Assembly (NCBI GenBank): GCA_041855385.1
Contig: JBHAEC010000028.1
Span: 1-64,000, forward strand
Direction of reading: 5' to 3'
Length of the DNA stretch: 64,000 nucleotides
Origin: JBHAEC01 sp041855385
GTDB taxonomy: Bacteria > Bacillota > Negativicutes > Veillonellales > Veillonellaceae
Each line of letters opens with the position of its first letter. Positions within the stretch are counted from its first letter, which is position 1. A program made the position numbers and the translations under genes. Shown one piece after another: positions 54,490 through 64,000 of the stretch. The notes beneath the pieces are model-generated. The model saw nothing but the letters and a program-made list of their open reading frames with translations. It searched no databases and had not been told where the DNA came from.

Positions 54490-55062
54490 TTATTTTTTCC
54501 ACCACATTTCGCCGCGCAATCGATCCAAAATGATGGACACTGCAGAGCGAACGGACAAGTGGTTATATGAGCCCCATCCGTGAATAGGCTCCAAAATATA
54601 GTCAAAACATTTCATCGTCTCTTCCGTCATACCATAGCCTGTACCAAATAAAATTAGCACAGGTATATTCTCTTCATCAATTCTCTTTCGAAGAAAGGAA
54701 TATGTTACCGTATTATCGTAAGTTCTGGCGTCCGTGGTTACAATAATTGGCTTTCTTCCCTCCAGCTGTTTGATTTCTTCGATAGCCTCTGAAATGGAAT
54801 CAATGAGAATTACCTCCTCAAAGGCTTCTTTACGATCCGGATTATAGGAGCTTCCAAATCCCGTCCGCCAATGTTCCATAACCTTTTTTACAAGCGCTTT
54901 CTGCGCCTCAATATTGTGAATAATATAATAGCGGGTAACACCGTAGGTTTTTGCCGCTCTGGCAATATCATGCACATCATAATTGGTAATAGCTGTCGTT
55001 ATTATTTCCTTGTGCTTATTGTAAATTGGAAAATGCACCAATCCAATGTATATGCCTGCCAT
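54490..55062 (-). CDS. SPOUT-type RNA methyltransferase (RNA_Me_trans family)
   Basis: 190 residues. GIYIGLVHFPIYNKHKEII start and the trefoil-knot SAM region LILFGTGYGMTEETM with EPIHGWGSYNHLSVRSAVSIILDRL match the family usually found beside trmD and rimM. Substrate RNA is unknown. Between trmD (44 bases upstream) and yebC (16 bases downstream). Confidence 0.87.
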   Translation of the reverse strand: MAGIYIGLVHFPIYNKHKEIITTAITNYDVHDIARAAKTYGVTRYYIIHNIEAQKALVKKVMEHWRTGFGSSYNPDRKEAFEEVILIDSISEAIEEIKQLEGRKPIIVTTDARTYDNTVTYSFLRKRIDEENIPVLILFGTGYGMTEETMKCFDYILEPIHGWGSYNHLSVRSAVSIILDRLRGEMWWKK

Positions 55063-55106
55063 ATAAATTCCCCTATTTTCGGTTAGTTTAGCCTATACAA
55101 AACGTT

Positions 55107-55844
55107 TTAGCCCTGTTCTTTCTGTATTTCCTTTAGTATTTTTTCTTCTTCTCCGGACAACTCTCTTTTAAGCAAATCCGGACGAATGCGAAGTGTGCGG
55201 ATTAATGCTTCCTTTAATCGCCACGAAGCAATATTTTTGTGATGACCGCTAAGAAGTACCTCGGGCACTATCATTCCCCTATATTCATAGGGCTTCGTGT
55301 ATTGGGGATGCTCCAATAAAGGTTTGTAAAAAGAGTCCTCCTCAGCTCCACCGGTTGCGCCCAGTACCCCGGGAATCATGCGAGCCACCGCATCCACTAC
55401 CAACATTGCCGGCACTTCTCCGCCGGTGACAACAAAGTCCCCTATAGAGATCGTTTCATCTGCTAAATGCTCCTCTACCCGGTAATCTACGCCCTCATAG
55501 TGCCCGCAAATAAGCACCAATCGGTCATAAACGGCCAATTCTTTGGCTTTTTCCTGGGTAAAGCGTGGTCCTGCAGGTCCTAAAAATATAGTTCTGGTCA
55601 GTAAATTTTTGTCTTTTTCCTTCACTGCCTCCACCGCTTCAAAAATCGGCGGAGCCATCATGAGCATACCGCTTCCTCCGCCATAAGGGGTATCGTCGAC
55701 TTGATGGTGCTTGAGTCGTGAAAAATCTCTCGGATTCGTCACCGTCACCTCAATATGTCCGGCACTTATAGCCCTTTTGATCATAGAGTGATCCGTAAAA
55801 GCTCCAAAAAGTTCGGGAAAAAGAGAGATAATATCAAATTTCAT
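55107..55844 (-). CDS. trmD: tRNA (guanine-37-N1) methyltransferase
   Basis: 245 residues from ATG at 55844, overlapping the rimM stop by 4 bases. [13 protein letters not shown] start, [16 protein letters not shown] and [20 protein letters not shown] form the knotted SAM site. It methylates G37 to prevent +1 frameshifting; essential in most bacteria. Confidence 0.97.
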   Translation of the reverse strand: MKFDIISLFPELFGAFTDHSMIKRAISAGHIEVTVTNPRDFSRLKHHQVDDTPYGGGSGMLMMAPPIFEAVEAVKEKDKNLLTRTIFLGPAGPRFTQEKAKELAVYDRLVLICGHYEGVDYRVEEHLADETISIGDFVVTGGEVPAMLVVDAVARMIPGVLGATGGAEEDSFYKPLLEHPQYTKPYEYRGMIVPEVLLSGHHKNIASWRLKEALIRTLRIRPDLLKRELSGEEEKILKEIQKEQG

Positions 55845-56338
55845 ATCCACTCCGGTGGATTTACCACCATTTTTTTCGCCTGTAAATCTATGCTGAGAAT
55901 AACCCAATCCAGTACAGGTAAAAGCAAATCAGGTTCCCCTTCCTTGCTGACCACGTACACATCATTGGCTCCCGGCTGCAATACTTCCTTCACCACACCG
56001 AGATAGTTATCCTTTGTATCATAAACAGGTAATCCTACAATATCAAAAATATAGTAGCGCCCTTCCGGCAACTCTACCAGTTCTTCCCTCGTTACCTGTA
56101 TATCTTTCTTAATTAATAACTCCGCCGCATTTCTATCAGGCACCTCAGAAAAAGTAGCCAATACAAACTGTTTGTGAAAACGGGCAGATGTAAAATGATA
56201 TAATTTGCCATCAATGTAGCAGGTTTCCATATCCAAAAAACGGTCAGGAAAATCGGTTTGAGGCAATATACGAATATCACCCCGCACACCGTGCGGGGCA
56301 ATAATAGTACCGATGGTGAAAAATTCCTTTTTTGTCAT
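55841..56338 (-). CDS. rimM: 16S rRNA processing protein RimM
   Basis: 165 residues. [18 protein letters not shown] start, a PRC-barrel C-terminal half with [30 protein letters not shown]. It helps 30S head maturation with S19. Starts inside the ylqD stop (TAATG). Confidence 0.96.
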   Translation of the reverse strand: MTKKEFFTIGTIIAPHGVRGDIRILPQTDFPDRFLDMETCYIDGKLYHFTSARFHKQFVLATFSEVPDRNAAELLIKKDIQVTREELVELPEGRYYIFDIVGLPVYDTKDNYLGVVKEVLQPGANDVYVVSKEGEPDLLLPVLDWVILSIDLQAKKMVVNPPEWI

Positions 56339-56745
56339 TAGCTTCTAAAAGCCACAACTTCGCCGTCTTCCAGCAAAATTTCAGCACCCATCATTTTTTC
56401 CAGATTGTCGCCAATCTTTACAACCACAGACTGTTCCATTGTCCCCTGAGTAATCTCGGAACCAATTTCCAGTTTTTCCGCATCTTTCAATTTGGCTGCT
56501 ACTTCCGTCTTGAACGCAATGCGTTTTTGTTTTTCTTCTTCAATTTGTTGACGAAGAGTAATCAACCCTTGTGCGTCAATTTTTGCTTGTTCACTTAGAA
56601 GACGCTTAGCTTGAAACTCAATTTGTTGTAAGTCCTGATCAACAAGAGATAAACGTTGCTCTAAGTCGGTAATGATTGTCTTTTTTAACGTTTCCGTTAC
56701 CTTCGCTTTAATAGTAACGGGAACGCGTAAAGTCATTTCTTCCAT
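56338..56745 (-). CDS. ylqD: YlqD family protein
   Basis: 135 residues with a central coiled coil (about 30-85: QIEFQAKRLLSEQAKIDAQG and following charged helix) and a beta-rich C terminus (VVKIGDNLEKMMGAEILLEDGEVVAF). Conserved but uncharacterised in Firmicutes at this position between khpA and rimM. AAGGAGTG precedes the ATG. Confidence 0.85.
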   Translation of the reverse strand: MEEMTLRVPVTIKAKVTETLKKTIITDLEQRLSLVDQDLQQIEFQAKRLLSEQAKIDAQGLITLRQQIEEEKQKRIAFKTEVAAKLKDAEKLEIGSEITQGTMEQSVVVKIGDNLEKMMGAEILLEDGEVVAFRS

Positions 56746-56756
56746 GGTTACACTCC

Positions 56757-56987
56757 TTAGACAATATCTACTGATACTTTTTTGTTCTCTTTAATAGCGG
56801 CCGCTTTGACAACAGCTCGGATGGCCTTGGCTATTTTACCGTTTTTACCGATAACTTTTCCCATGTCCTCAGGAGCCACATGGATTTCATAAACTTCAAT
56901 CCCATCCTTTTCAGTGCAGGTTACCGTCACTGCTTCTGGCTGCTTAACCAATGACTTCGCAATTAATAAAATTAATTCTTTCATCAT
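56757..56987 (-). CDS. khpA: KH-domain RNA-binding protein KhpA
   Basis: 76 residues from the first of two ATG codons at 56987 (GAGAGG upstream). A single KH domain with the GxxG loop in VIGKNGKIAKAIRAVVKAAA. KhpA works with KhpB/EloR in RNA binding and cell-length control. Just after rpsP. Confidence 0.93.
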   Translation of the reverse strand: MMKELILLIAKSLVKQPEAVTVTCTEKDGIEVYEIHVAPEDMGKVIGKNGKIAKAIRAVVKAAAIKENKKVSVDIV

Positions 56988-57008
56988 AGTATGCCTCTCT
57001 ATTAACAA

Positions 57009-57272
57009 CTAGTTCTTAGCATCAGCAAATTTTTGCATAATGCCTTGTTTTTTGAACAGGGAGCGTACGGTGTCGGTAGGTTGTGCACCTTTACCCAACC
57101 AAGCTAAAGCTTTTTCTTCATCAATATTCACGATAGCAGGAGCCTTCGTAGCGTCATATTGACCGATAGTATCAACAGGACGGCCTTCACGAGGAGCACG
57201 AGCATCAGCTACTACAATGCGATAGAAAGGGCTTTTTTTAGCACCCAAACGAGTCAAACGAATTTTTAACAT
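57009..57272 (-). CDS. rpsP: 30S ribosomal protein S16
   Basis: 87 residues from ATG at 57272 behind [29 protein letters not shown] and [12 protein letters not shown] are the S16 signature. Between ffh and khpA. Confidence 0.98.
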   Translation of the reverse strand: MLKIRLTRLGAKKSPFYRIVVADARAPREGRPVDTIGQYDATKAPAIVNIDEEKALAWLGKGAQPTDTVRSLFKKQGIMQKFADAKN

Positions 57273-57306
57273 AGTTTCACCTCCTTTAAAAAATTCCTTA
57301 TATAAG

Positions 57307-58650
57307 TCAGCCTCCCAAAAACGGTAGTCGCGGAAGGCCTTTCTTACCTTTAGCACCTTGCATTTTCTTCATCATCTTACGCGCATCTTCAAACTGCTTA
57401 ATCAAACGGTTCACATCTTGCACCTTGGTGCCCGATCCGAGAGCGATACGCTTTCTGCGAGAGCCGTTAAGTACATTGGGATTAGCTCGCTCCTGCGGAG
57501 TCATGGACGTGATAATAGCCTCTATTCGGCGTATTTCTTTGCTGTCCATATCAATATCCTTAATCTGCTCTTTGAATTTTCCCATACCGGGAAGCAGACC
57601 CAGCAGGTTTTGCATATTGCCTAGCTTTCGCACCTGGCGCATCTGATTTAAGAAATCATCCAAAGTGAAAGCGCTCTTGGCAAGTTTCTTTGCCATTGCC
57701 TTCGCTTCTTCCTCATCAATCACGCCCTGTACGTTCTCGATCAAAGTCTTAAAATCTCCCAAATCGAGAATGCGAGCCGCCATGCGATCCGGATAGAAGG
57801 GCTCCAAACCATCCATCTTTTCGCTTACCCCCGTAAATTTGATGGGGGTACCCGTCACAGCTTTTATAGAAAGCGCCGCACCACCACGGGCATCGCCATC
57901 CATCTTTGTTAAAATAATGCCGTCCAGACCTAACTTTTCATTAAAAGCCTCTGCCGTTGTTACCGCATCCTGTCCGATCATGGCATCGACAACCAACAAG
58001 ATTTCATGAGGGTGTATAGCACCCTTTATCTGCACCAACTCATTCATGAGGTCTTCATCAATCGCCAATCGCCCGGCCGTATCGATGATAACCACATCTT
58101 TAAGCTGCGACAAAGACTGTTTAATCGCTTCTTCCGCAATCGTGACCGGACTTACCTGGTTGCCCATGGTAAAAACCGGTACATTCACTTGCTCACCCAC
58201 TACCTGTAATTGTTTAATCGCAGCCGGACGATATACGTCTGCCGCAACCAACAGAGGCGATTTGCCTTGTTTACGCAAATACGTAGCCAATTTACCGGCC
58301 GTTGTCGTCTTACCTGCCCCTTGTAATCCTACTAACATAATAATCGTAGGTGGTCTGGGAGAAATAGTGATCCGGCTCTGCGTTCCCCCCAAGAGTTCCG
58401 TCAATTCGTCATTAACAATCTTTACTACTGTTTGCACGGGATTTAAGGAGCCGAACACTTCTTCTCCCATTGCCTTATCCTTAATACGAGCCGTAAAGTC
58501 TTTTGCTACCTTAAAATTGACATCCGCTTCCAGTAGCGCGGTGCGCACCTGTCTGAGCGCCGTATTTACATCATCTTCTGAAATTTTTCCTTTGCCCTTT
58601 AGTGACTTGAAGGCTTCTTGTAACTTATCGGATAAACTCTCAAACGCCAT
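57307..58650 (-). CDS. ffh: Signal recognition particle protein
   Basis: 447 residues. N domain, G domain with [21 protein letters not shown] and [10 protein letters not shown], then the methionine-rich M domain ([25 protein letters not shown] ... [13 protein letters not shown]). It binds 4.5S/6S-type RNA and targets membrane proteins with FtsY. Follows ylxM by 19 bases. Confidence 0.98.
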   Translation of the reverse strand: MAFESLSDKLQEAFKSLKGKGKISEDDVNTALRQVRTALLEADVNFKVAKDFTARIKDKAMGEEVFGSLNPVQTVVKIVNDELTELLGGTQSRITISPRPPTIIMLVGLQGAGKTTTAGKLATYLRKQGKSPLLVAADVYRPAAIKQLQVVGEQVNVPVFTMGNQVSPVTIAEEAIKQSLSQLKDVVIIDTAGRLAIDEDLMNELVQIKGAIHPHEILLVVDAMIGQDAVTTAEAFNEKLGLDGIILTKMDGDARGGAALSIKAVTGTPIKFTGVSEKMDGLEPFYPDRMAARILDLGDFKTLIENVQGVIDEEEAKAMAKKLAKSAFTLDDFLNQMRQVRKLGNMQNLLGLLPGMGKFKEQIKDIDMDSKEIRRIEAIITSMTPQERANPNVLNGSRRKRIALGSGTKVQDVNRLIKQFEDARKMMKKMQGAKGKKGLPRLPFLGG

Positions 58651-58669
58651 ATTAATACTCGCTTTTCTT

Positions 58670-58996
58670 TTATAACTGCTCTAAAAGAGCCTCAATCATT
58701 TTTTTCTCTTCCTCATCTATAGGAATCGTATCAAGACAAGCAACTATTTTCTTCACTACTTCTTGCCTTCTCTCCTCCCCTTCAATTAAATGGAGTTTTT
58801 CTTCGTATTCACACAATACTGCTGTTGCACGAGTTATATTATCATGGACCGCCTGCCTCGACACACCTATATGGTCTGCAATTTCCGTCAATGACATATC
58901 TCCCTCATAATACTGCTCCATACAGTAACGTTGACGCTCAGTCAAGAGCTCACCATAAAAATCCAACAGCTTTCCCTTTACTATGATATCCTTCAC
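58670..58996 (-). CDS. ylxM: YlxM helix-turn-helix protein
   Basis: 108 residues from GTG at 58996, 10 bases after AGAGG; an ATG eight codons upstream has no ribosome site. DFYGELLTERQRYCMEQYY and the HTH EIADHIGVSRQAVHDNITRA are typical. YlxM partners Ffh/FtsY and modulates SRP assembly. First gene of the operon. Confidence 0.92.
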   Translation of the reverse strand: MKDIIVKGKLLDFYGELLTERQRYCMEQYYEGDMSLTEIADHIGVSRQAVHDNITRATAVLCEYEEKLHLIEGEERRQEVVKKIVACLDTIPIDEEEKKMIEALLEQL

Positions 58997-59048
58997 TGTC
59001 TTTGCACCTCTACAACGCATAAAGTCTTATACATAACCTACCGAAAAT

Positions 59049-59077
59049 ATTGTAACAAAAGAAAAAAGAGGTGTCAA
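59049..59077 (-). promoter_or_regulatory. Promoter of the ylxM-ffh-...-yebC operon
   Basis: Consensus TTGACA (59072-59077), 17-base spacer, TACAAT (59049-59054) on the minus strand. The TTGACA lies in the 3' arm of the copA terminator. Confidence 0.88.
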
Positions 59078-59100
59078 GTTTTTTAACTTAACACCCTTTT
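59065..59100 (-). terminator. copA terminator overlapping the ylxM -35 box
   Basis: GGTGTTAAGTT, AAAA loop, AACTTGACACC (one wobble pair) followed by TCTTTTTTCTTTTG on the minus strand, about 30 bases after the copA stop. Confidence 0.82.
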
Positions 59101-59134
59101 TAAAGTATGCCATTTTTAAATATGGCTCCATTGT

Positions 59135-61288
59135 CTATATCTTCGCCCTTTTTAAGCGAAGAGCATTTGTTACAACGGAAACGGAGCTAAAAGCCATAGC
59201 CGTTCCGGCCATAAGCGGGCTTAAATAGCCAAGTGCCGCCAGCGGTATGCCGATACAATTATATATCAACGCCCAAAAAAGATTTTGCTTAATATTTTGT
59301 ATCGTTTTTCGGCTTAAAACAATAGCTGAAAGCAAGGTATTTAGATTGTTATGAACAAGGACAATATCAGCCGCCTCAATAGCAACATCCGTCCCGCTAC
59401 CAATGGCAAAACCGATGTCGGCCGTTACAAGGGCAGGTGCATCATTAATTCCGTCCCCTACCATGCCTACGAGTTTACCGGAATTCTTCAGTGTTGCCAC
59501 TTGACCGGCCTTATCCTGTGGCAGTACCTCTGCCATGATATGATCAATACCGACCTTTTTACCTATATAAGCAGCTGTTCTTTTGTTATCCCCCGTTAAC
59601 ATCCACGCTTCAATGCCTTGAGATTTAAGTATTCTAATCACTTCCATCGTTTCGGAGCGAAGTTCGTCTTCTACACCCCAAAGACCTCTTGCTCTTCCAT
59701 CAATGGCCACTATAGAAACAGACATTCCGTTTTCTTCCGCTTCTAAAATATCCTTCTCATATTCACTGATATTAATCCCTTCTTCTTTCATCCACCGACT
59801 GTGTCCGCAGAGTACCTCAAATCCATTTACGATTCCCCGCAATCCCTTTCCGGGGACATCCGCAAATGCCGTCGTCTCTTTCGGAATAATCCCCTTTTCT
59901 GCTCCATATTGCAAAATCGCCGCAGCAATAGGGTGAGAGGTTTTCGATTCCAAAGCCAACATATAGGGTAATATGTCACTTTCCGAACCTTCATAAACCA
60001 CGCTTCTCGTTACACGTAACTCACCGCGGGTTAAAGTCCCAGTCTTATCAAAGATAATCGCTTCCAGCTTTCCCGCCTTTTCCAAGTATTCCGCACTTTT
60101 AATGAGAATGCCATGCTCTGCTCCCAGCCCCGAACCAACCATAATGGACGTCGGGGTTGCTAACCCCAAGGCACAGGGGCAGGCGATAACCAAAACAGCC
60201 GTGCCGTAAAGGATCGCCGACGAACCGGCTCCCATAACATACCAGCCTGCCATAGTTAAAAGAGCAAGTACAATAACAACAGGCACAAAGTAAGAAGCTA
60301 CCACATCGGCAATCCTTTGTATGGAAGCTTTAGAGCTCTGTGCCGCCTCTACGACCGCTACAATTTGCGCCAGCATCGTATCTTTACCTATCCGTTCTGC
60401 CCTCATGGTAAAGCTTCCCGTTGTGTTCACCGTCGCACCGATCAGCTTGCTTCCCGCTTCCTTTTCTACAGGAAGACTTTCACCTGTTAGCATCGATTCG
60501 TCGACGGCCGAAAAGCCTTCCAACAAAACACCGTCTACGGGAATTTTTTCTCCTGCACGGACCTGTAAAACATCTCCTACCAGCACCTCTTTAGTAGGTA
60601 CATCCACAAAAACTCCTTCTCTTAGTACATGAGCAATCTGCGGTTGCAATCCCAGTAGCTTTTGCAATGCTTCGGATGTTTTTCCTTTGGCCATTTCTTC
60701 TAGCAGCTTTCCTAAAAGTATAAACGTAATGAGCCATGCGGATGTCTCAAAGTACATATCATGGCTACCTGTGTACATATTGTAAACGCTAAAAATATAT
60801 GCCACGCTTGTGCCAAGAACAACTAAAACATCCATAGTCATAGCCTTTCCTTTGACAGCGCTCCAAGCGCCCCGATAAAAGACCAGACCCGGACCGAATT
60901 GAACCACTGAAGCCAAGATCCATTCCACCCAATGGGGAAGCATAGGCCACTCAAACAAATAGTGCCCTGTCATACTTATCATCATCGGCAAGGCCATCAA
61001 GGCGGATAAAATTACCCTGTATAACTGTGGCTTTATAGAGGCACTCCTGGGAACTTCCATGCTGTCTGAAACAACACTTGCCCCAAATCCTATGTTTGAA
61101 ATCGCTTTGATAATACTCTCCTCTGAAGCGGATGTTCCTTCTTTGTATTGTACAGTTCCCTTATTGGTCAAGAGATTAACCTGTACGGATAATACCCCCT
61201 CTATACGAGCCACGACCTTTTCTATACGATTAACACAGGCGGCACAGTGCATGCCTGTTATGTCAAGTTCTACCTTTCTCTCTTTCAT
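59135..61288 (-). CDS. copA: Copper-exporting P1B-type ATPase
   Basis: 717 residues. One N-terminal heavy-metal-binding domain with [10 protein letters not shown], eight membrane segments with the transport motif [14 protein letters not shown] actuator loop, phosphorylation [16 protein letters not shown] and hinge [12 protein letters not shown]. Exports Cu(I). Lies downstream of csoR, separated by an attenuating hairpin. Confidence 0.96.
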   Translation of the reverse strand: MKERKVELDITGMHCAACVNRIEKVVARIEGVLSVQVNLLTNKGTVQYKEGTSASEESIIKAISNIGFGASVVSDSMEVPRSASIKPQLYRVILSALMALPMMISMTGHYLFEWPMLPHWVEWILASVVQFGPGLVFYRGAWSAVKGKAMTMDVLVVLGTSVAYIFSVYNMYTGSHDMYFETSAWLITFILLGKLLEEMAKGKTSEALQKLLGLQPQIAHVLREGVFVDVPTKEVLVGDVLQVRAGEKIPVDGVLLEGFSAVDESMLTGESLPVEKEAGSKLIGATVNTTGSFTMRAERIGKDTMLAQIVAVVEAAQSSKASIQRIADVVASYFVPVVIVLALLTMAGWYVMGAGSSAILYGTAVLVIACPCALGLATPTSIMVGSGLGAEHGILIKSAEYLEKAGKLEAIIFDKTGTLTRGELRVTRSVVYEGSESDILPYMLALESKTSHPIAAAILQYGAEKGIIPKETTAFADVPGKGLRGIVNGFEVLCGHSRWMKEEGINISEYEKDILEAEENGMSVSIVAIDGRARGLWGVEDELRSETMEVIRILKSQGIEAWMLTGDNKRTAAYIGKKVGIDHIMAEVLPQDKAGQVATLKNSGKLVGMVGDGINDAPALVTADIGFAIGSGTDVAIEAADIVLVHNNLNTLLSAIVLSRKTIQNIKQNLFWALIYNCIGIPLAALGYLSPLMAGTAMAFSSVSVVTNALRLKRAKI

Positions 61289-61325
61289 CTAGCTTCCTTT
61301 CGACCCTCTCTTCTTCCCATATAAA

Positions 61326-61366
61326 ATAAGACGAACCGCATTTATACAAACAAGGGCTCGTCTTTT
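61326..61366 (-). terminator. Hairpin between csoR and copA
   Basis: AAGACGAGCC pairs with GGTTCGTCTT and is followed by ATTTTAT on the minus strand; may attenuate read-through into copA. Confidence 0.65.
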
Positions 61367-61394
61367 TCGATTCATGTATCACCAAGTGAGATTA

Positions 61395-61664
61395 TTACTT
61401 GTTAAGTGCTTTATAAACTCCCATCAAGTCAGTAATAGTCTCTTCTTCCTGTCCGGATTTGATCGCCTCTACAACACAAGAGCGAGAGTGGCTTTCCAAA
61501 ATCATCAGCCCCACTTGATACAAAGCGGCACGAGCTGCAGCAACTTGTTGCAGGGTATCCACACAATACCGTCGATCTTGAATCATTCTTTCAATACCTT
61601 CTACCTGCCCTTTAATACGGCGCAAACGCTGTGCAACTTTCGCTACTTCTACCTCACTCAACAT
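61395..61664 (-). CDS. csoR: Copper-sensing repressor CsoR
   Basis: 89 residues from ATG at 61664, 10 bases after AAAGGAG. Four-helix DUF156 fold with RLRRIKGQVEGIERMI and the Cu(I) ligands C34, H59 and C63 (RRYCVDTL and ESHSRSCV), which separates it from RcnR (nickel) and FrmR relatives. Autoregulated with copA by inference from the operator overlapping its promoter. Confidence 0.93.
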   Translation of the reverse strand: MLSEVEVAKVAQRLRRIKGQVEGIERMIQDRRYCVDTLQQVAAARAALYQVGLMILESHSRSCVVEAIKSGQEEETITDLMGVYKALNK

Positions 61665-61695
61665 AGTCTTCACTCTCCTTTATATACTCTATACG

Positions 61696-61727
61696 GGTAT
61701 TATACCTTTCTTAAATGTCTCTGTCAA
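61696..61727 (-). promoter_or_regulatory. csoR-copA promoter with palindromic operator
   Basis: TTGACA (61722-61727), 17-base spacer, TATAAT (61699-61704). The -10 box is inside the perfect palindrome GGTATAATACC (61696-61706), a CsoR-like GGTAT...ATACC site. Confidence 0.8.
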
Positions 61728-61894
61728 TAAAACAAACCCTGAGAGTAGTCCTGTTTTACATCTTTTTCCACAAACCTGAATATTTCTTAAAAGAAAGATT
61801 ATCATTAGCCAAATACATATTTTAGGAGTAAAATGAAGAGAGATTTTCTTAGTTTTTGAAATGACAAAAAAATCCATGCTCCGGAGGAAAGAAT

Positions 61895-62524
61895 ATGAAA
61901 GAATATATCAGCCTGTCTCAGGAACATCAAGCAGAATACATCATAGAAAAGTCGCGGTTTATCGCTACCGCTGCTCCATGCCAAAGCGAAGAAGACGCAC
62001 AGTCCTTTATCCACCGTATAAGTAAGAAATATTGGGATGCCACGCATAATTGTACCGCCTTTTGCCTCGGCCCCAACCAAGAGCAACAGCGCTCTTCCGA
62101 TAACGGCGAACCTGCCGGTACAGCAGGAAAACCCATGCTTGAAGTCCTGAGAAAAACGGGGATCACAAACACCGTTGTAGTCGTAAGTAGATATTTTGGC
62201 GGCATTAAATTAGGTGCCGGAGGATTAATCAGAGCATACTCTCACAGTACATCGCTTGTCCTAAGCGAATCTCCAAAAACACTCTATGCGCCTCGCATTA
62301 TGGTGAACCTTATTTCTGAATATCCTTTTTTTAGCACAATTGAACAGTATCTGCGTGAAAAAGGATACCCTTACTCCTCTCAATTTTTAGATACCGTTCA
62401 CTTGTCGATCTGTCTTCCTCCTGAAGACATCGTAGTTGTTCAAAAGGATATTAAAAACATAACAAACGGAACAGCTATATTATCGGAAAATTCGCCTTCC
62501 ATGGTAGCCATTCCCCTCCCTTAA
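61895..62524 (+). CDS. yigZ: YigZ/IMPACT family protein
   Basis: 209 residues. UPF0029/IMPACT N-terminal domain with YIIEKSRFIATAAP, SDNGEPAGTAGKPML and the signature RYFGGIKLGAGGLIRAYS; short C-terminal DUF1949-like domain. Thought to interact with nucleic acids or the translation machinery; precise role unclear. GGAGG 7 bases before ATG. Convergent with pyrD. Confidence 0.93.
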   Translation: MKEYISLSQEHQAEYIIEKSRFIATAAPCQSEEDAQSFIHRISKKYWDATHNCTAFCLGPNQEQQRSSDNGEPAGTAGKPMLEVLRKTGITNTVVVVSRYFGGIKLGAGGLIRAYSHSTSLVLSESPKTLYAPRIMVNLISEYPFFSTIEQYLREKGYPYSSQFLDTVHLSICLPPEDIVVVQKDIKNITNGTAILSENSPSMVAIPLP

Positions 62525-62553
62525 CAATTAACAAAAGCTGTTTTTACTAACAC

Positions 62554-62588
62554 AAAAGGATGTCCCCATGCTCATGGGACATCCTTTT
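62554..62588. terminator. Bidirectional terminator between yigZ and pyrD
   Basis: AAAAGGATGTCCC(C)ATG pairs with CATGGGACATCCTTTT; T-runs on both strands. Confidence 0.93.
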
Positions 62589-62604
62589 CTTATTAAGTCA
62601 TCAT

Positions 62605-63516
62605 TCAAACTGTAATTTTCAATTTGCCTATTAAATCATTTATAGAGCTCAATGATTTTTGTTTCATATAAGTCTCAAGTTCTTTGGCTATTATAGCAAT
62701 CGCTCTTGGTTCCACCATATTAGCGGTACCTACGGATACAACGCTTGCACCGGCCAGCAAAAACTCTACCGCATCTCGCCCGTTCATAATACCCCCTAAA
62801 CCAATAATAGGAATCGCTACAGCCTGCGCCACTTGATGAACTAATCGAAGGGCTACGGGTTTGACCGCCGGACCGGAAAGACCACCATATATATTTCCCA
62901 GTACCGGTTCCCATGTATCTGCATTTATAGCCATTCCTAGAAGGGTATTCATCACACATAAACCATCTGCCCCTGCCTCTTCTACCGCTTTTGCAATAGA
63001 TACGATATCCGTCACATTGGGAGAAAGTTTTGTGATTACCGGTAAATCAGTATTGGCTTTTACTGCTGCAGTTACTTCAGCAGCCGCCTGCGCCTGCACA
63101 CCAAAGGCCATGCCCCCCGCTTTAACATTCGGACAGGAGATGTTTACTTCAAACCCCGCTATTCCGGGAACTGATAAACTCTCTGCTAAATGGGCGTAGT
63201 CTTCTACCGTATTTCCCGAAATATTTGCTAAAATAGGGACTTCATAACGTTTCAGGGCAGGTAAAATATTTTTCTTAAAGGCGTCTGCACCGGGGTTTTC
63301 CAGGCCGATACAGTTTAAAAGGCCGGAAGGTGTCTCGGCTATTCGCATCCCCTTATTGCCACTACGGGGCTCTAAAGTCAGCCCTTTTACGGAAATAGCA
63401 CCTACATCTTGACTTAGATCCAGAAAATCTCTGGCCTCAATCCCAAAACCAAATGTTCCCGAGGCGGCAATAATGGGGTTTTTCATTTTAATACCACAGA
63501 ATTCTGTTTGAAGCAT
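62605..63516 (-). CDS. pyrD: Dihydroorotate dehydrogenase B, catalytic subunit
   Basis: 303 residues. Class 1B type: IIAASGTFGFGIEARDF start, NISCPNVKAGGMAFG with the catalytic Cys, and FMN-binding GLGGIMNGRDAVEFLLAGAS. Oxidises dihydroorotate to orotate, passing electrons to the PyrK FAD/iron-sulfur subunit encoded just upstream and then to NAD. Start overlaps the pyrK stop (TGATG). Confidence 0.97.
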   Translation of the reverse strand: MLQTEFCGIKMKNPIIAASGTFGFGIEARDFLDLSQDVGAISVKGLTLEPRSGNKGMRIAETPSGLLNCIGLENPGADAFKKNILPALKRYEVPILANISGNTVEDYAHLAESLSVPGIAGFEVNISCPNVKAGGMAFGVQAQAAAEVTAAVKANTDLPVITKLSPNVTDIVSIAKAVEEAGADGLCVMNTLLGMAINADTWEPVLGNIYGGLSGPAVKPVALRLVHQVAQAVAIPIIGLGGIMNGRDAVEFLLAGASVVSVGTANMVEPRAIAIIAKELETYMKQKSLSSINDLIGKLKITV

Positions 63517-64000
63517 CAGAAGAACACCTCCTCTGCCGGAAAAACAGGTCCGTTAACACATACTTTCTGCCTCTTTCCACTTGCACTTTCACAACTGCAG
63601 GCAACGCAAAATCCTACGCCACATCCCATATGATCTTCAAGGGACACTTGACAGGGAGTCTGATACTCTTTTGCTACTTCTGCTACCGCCTTCATCATAG
63701 GCGTAGGCCCGCAAGTGGCAATACCCGTGATTTCGTTTTGAGTTAATTCATTGGGCATGAGCATAGTAGGAAACCCTTTTGTTCCCATGGATCCGTCATT
63801 CGTCGTTACCTCTACTTCTACTCCGTAGGGTTTAAACAAATCAGCCCAAAACGATTCCGCCTTAGACCTAAATCCCAATAGCACCTTGGCCTTTTGCCCC
63901 TCTTTCATATGCCTTACGATGCACAACATAGGAGCGATTCCCACTCCGCCGCCTACAAGTAACATATTCTCCGACAGAGTAAAGCCTCTGCCGAGAGGTC
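63516..64000 (-). CDS. pyrK: Dihydroorotate dehydrogenase electron transfer subunit, C-terminal part
   Basis: Open to the right edge; about 160 visible residues. Reading begins PLGRGFTLSEN and continues with the nucleotide-binding LLVGGGVGIAPML and the [2Fe-2S] cluster region DHMGCGVGFCVACSC ending VCVNGPVFPAEEV. It shuttles electrons from PyrD to NAD. The FAD-binding N terminus is outside the window. Confidence 0.95.
   Translation of the reverse strand, partial: PLGRGFTLSENMLLVGGGVGIAPMLCIVRHMKEGQKAKVLLGFRSKAESFWADLFKPYGVEVEVTTNDGSMGTKGFPTMLMPNELTQNEITGIATCGPTPMMKAVAEVAKEYQTPCQVSLEDHMGCGVGFCVACSCESASGKRQKVCVNGPVFPAEEVFF

Noticed and set aside
54474..54605. 44-codon N-terminal extension of YebC
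   Set aside because: It overlaps the upstream methyltransferase gene, and GGAGG sits exactly before the conserved MAGHSKW start.
58046..58675. 209-codon plus-strand frame
   Set aside because: Mirror of ffh codons; Ser/Thr/Cys-rich composition typical of a shadow frame.

Overview
The window is a gene-dense, moderately AT-rich stretch of bacterial chromosome with no rRNA, tRNA, insertion sequence, prophage or CRISPR array. It combines Firmicutes hallmarks (T-box leaders before pheST and thrS, an infC-rpmI-rplT leader, an alaS-ireB-yrrK-yrzB-mltG-trmR-trhP operon in Bacillus order, a ylxM-ffh-rpsP-khpA-ylqD-rimM-trmD operon, CsoR-CopA) with proteins that imply an outer membrane (TonB, ExbB, ExbD, a MacA/MacB-like export pair). 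That mixture, plus anaerobic cobalamin synthesis and anaerobic heme breakdown, points to an anaerobic diderm Firmicute of the Negativicutes (Veillonella/Megasphaera/Dialister-like). The genus is inference; no marker in the window fixes it.

Layout. 1-6 kb: a partial class A penicillin-binding protein, mutS2 and a large U32 protein. 6-10 kb: pheST behind a Phe T-box. 10-15 kb: a thioesterase, a MacAB-type ABC exporter, pfkA and a divergent shikimate-kinase-like gene. 15-19 kb: infC-rpmI-rplT behind a terminator/antiterminator leader, then thrS and a HutP-family gene behind a Thr T-box. 19-26 kb: the alaS-to-trhP operon. 26-29 kb: a nitrilase-family hydrolase, a secreted NlpC/P60 protein and a GT2 glycosyltransferase.

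29-47 kb is the metal and tetrapyrrole region. A plus-strand importer operon (lipoprotein, ATPase, fused permease, second ATPase) sits behind a Fur-like palindrome. Converging on it is a minus-strand operon of flavodoxin, a small membrane ORF, exbB, exbD, tonB and a ChuW/HutW-type radical SAM heme-degrading enzyme. Upstream lies a nearly gapless cobalamin operon (cbiD-E-T-F-G-H-J-C) followed by FecD/FecE-type transporter genes and an unknown membrane protein. Heme uptake energy, heme opening, iron import and corrinoid synthesis are thus side by side.

47-64 kb: yajQ, a pseudouridine synthase, class II aldolase, a MurJ/SpoVB-like flippase, a beta-glucuronidase-like GH2 protein that has lost most expected active-site residues, the ylxM-to-yebC translation operon, a copper operon (csoR-copA), an IMPACT-family gene and the end of a pyrimidine operon (pyrK-pyrD).

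The points most worth checking are the heme locus with its unannotated 35-residue membrane ORF and glycine-rich TonB, the GH2 pseudoenzyme candidate, the 139-base cbiG/cbiH overlap, HutP beside thrS, an apparent CTG start for mltG, and a terminator whose arm is also the -35 box of the next operon.
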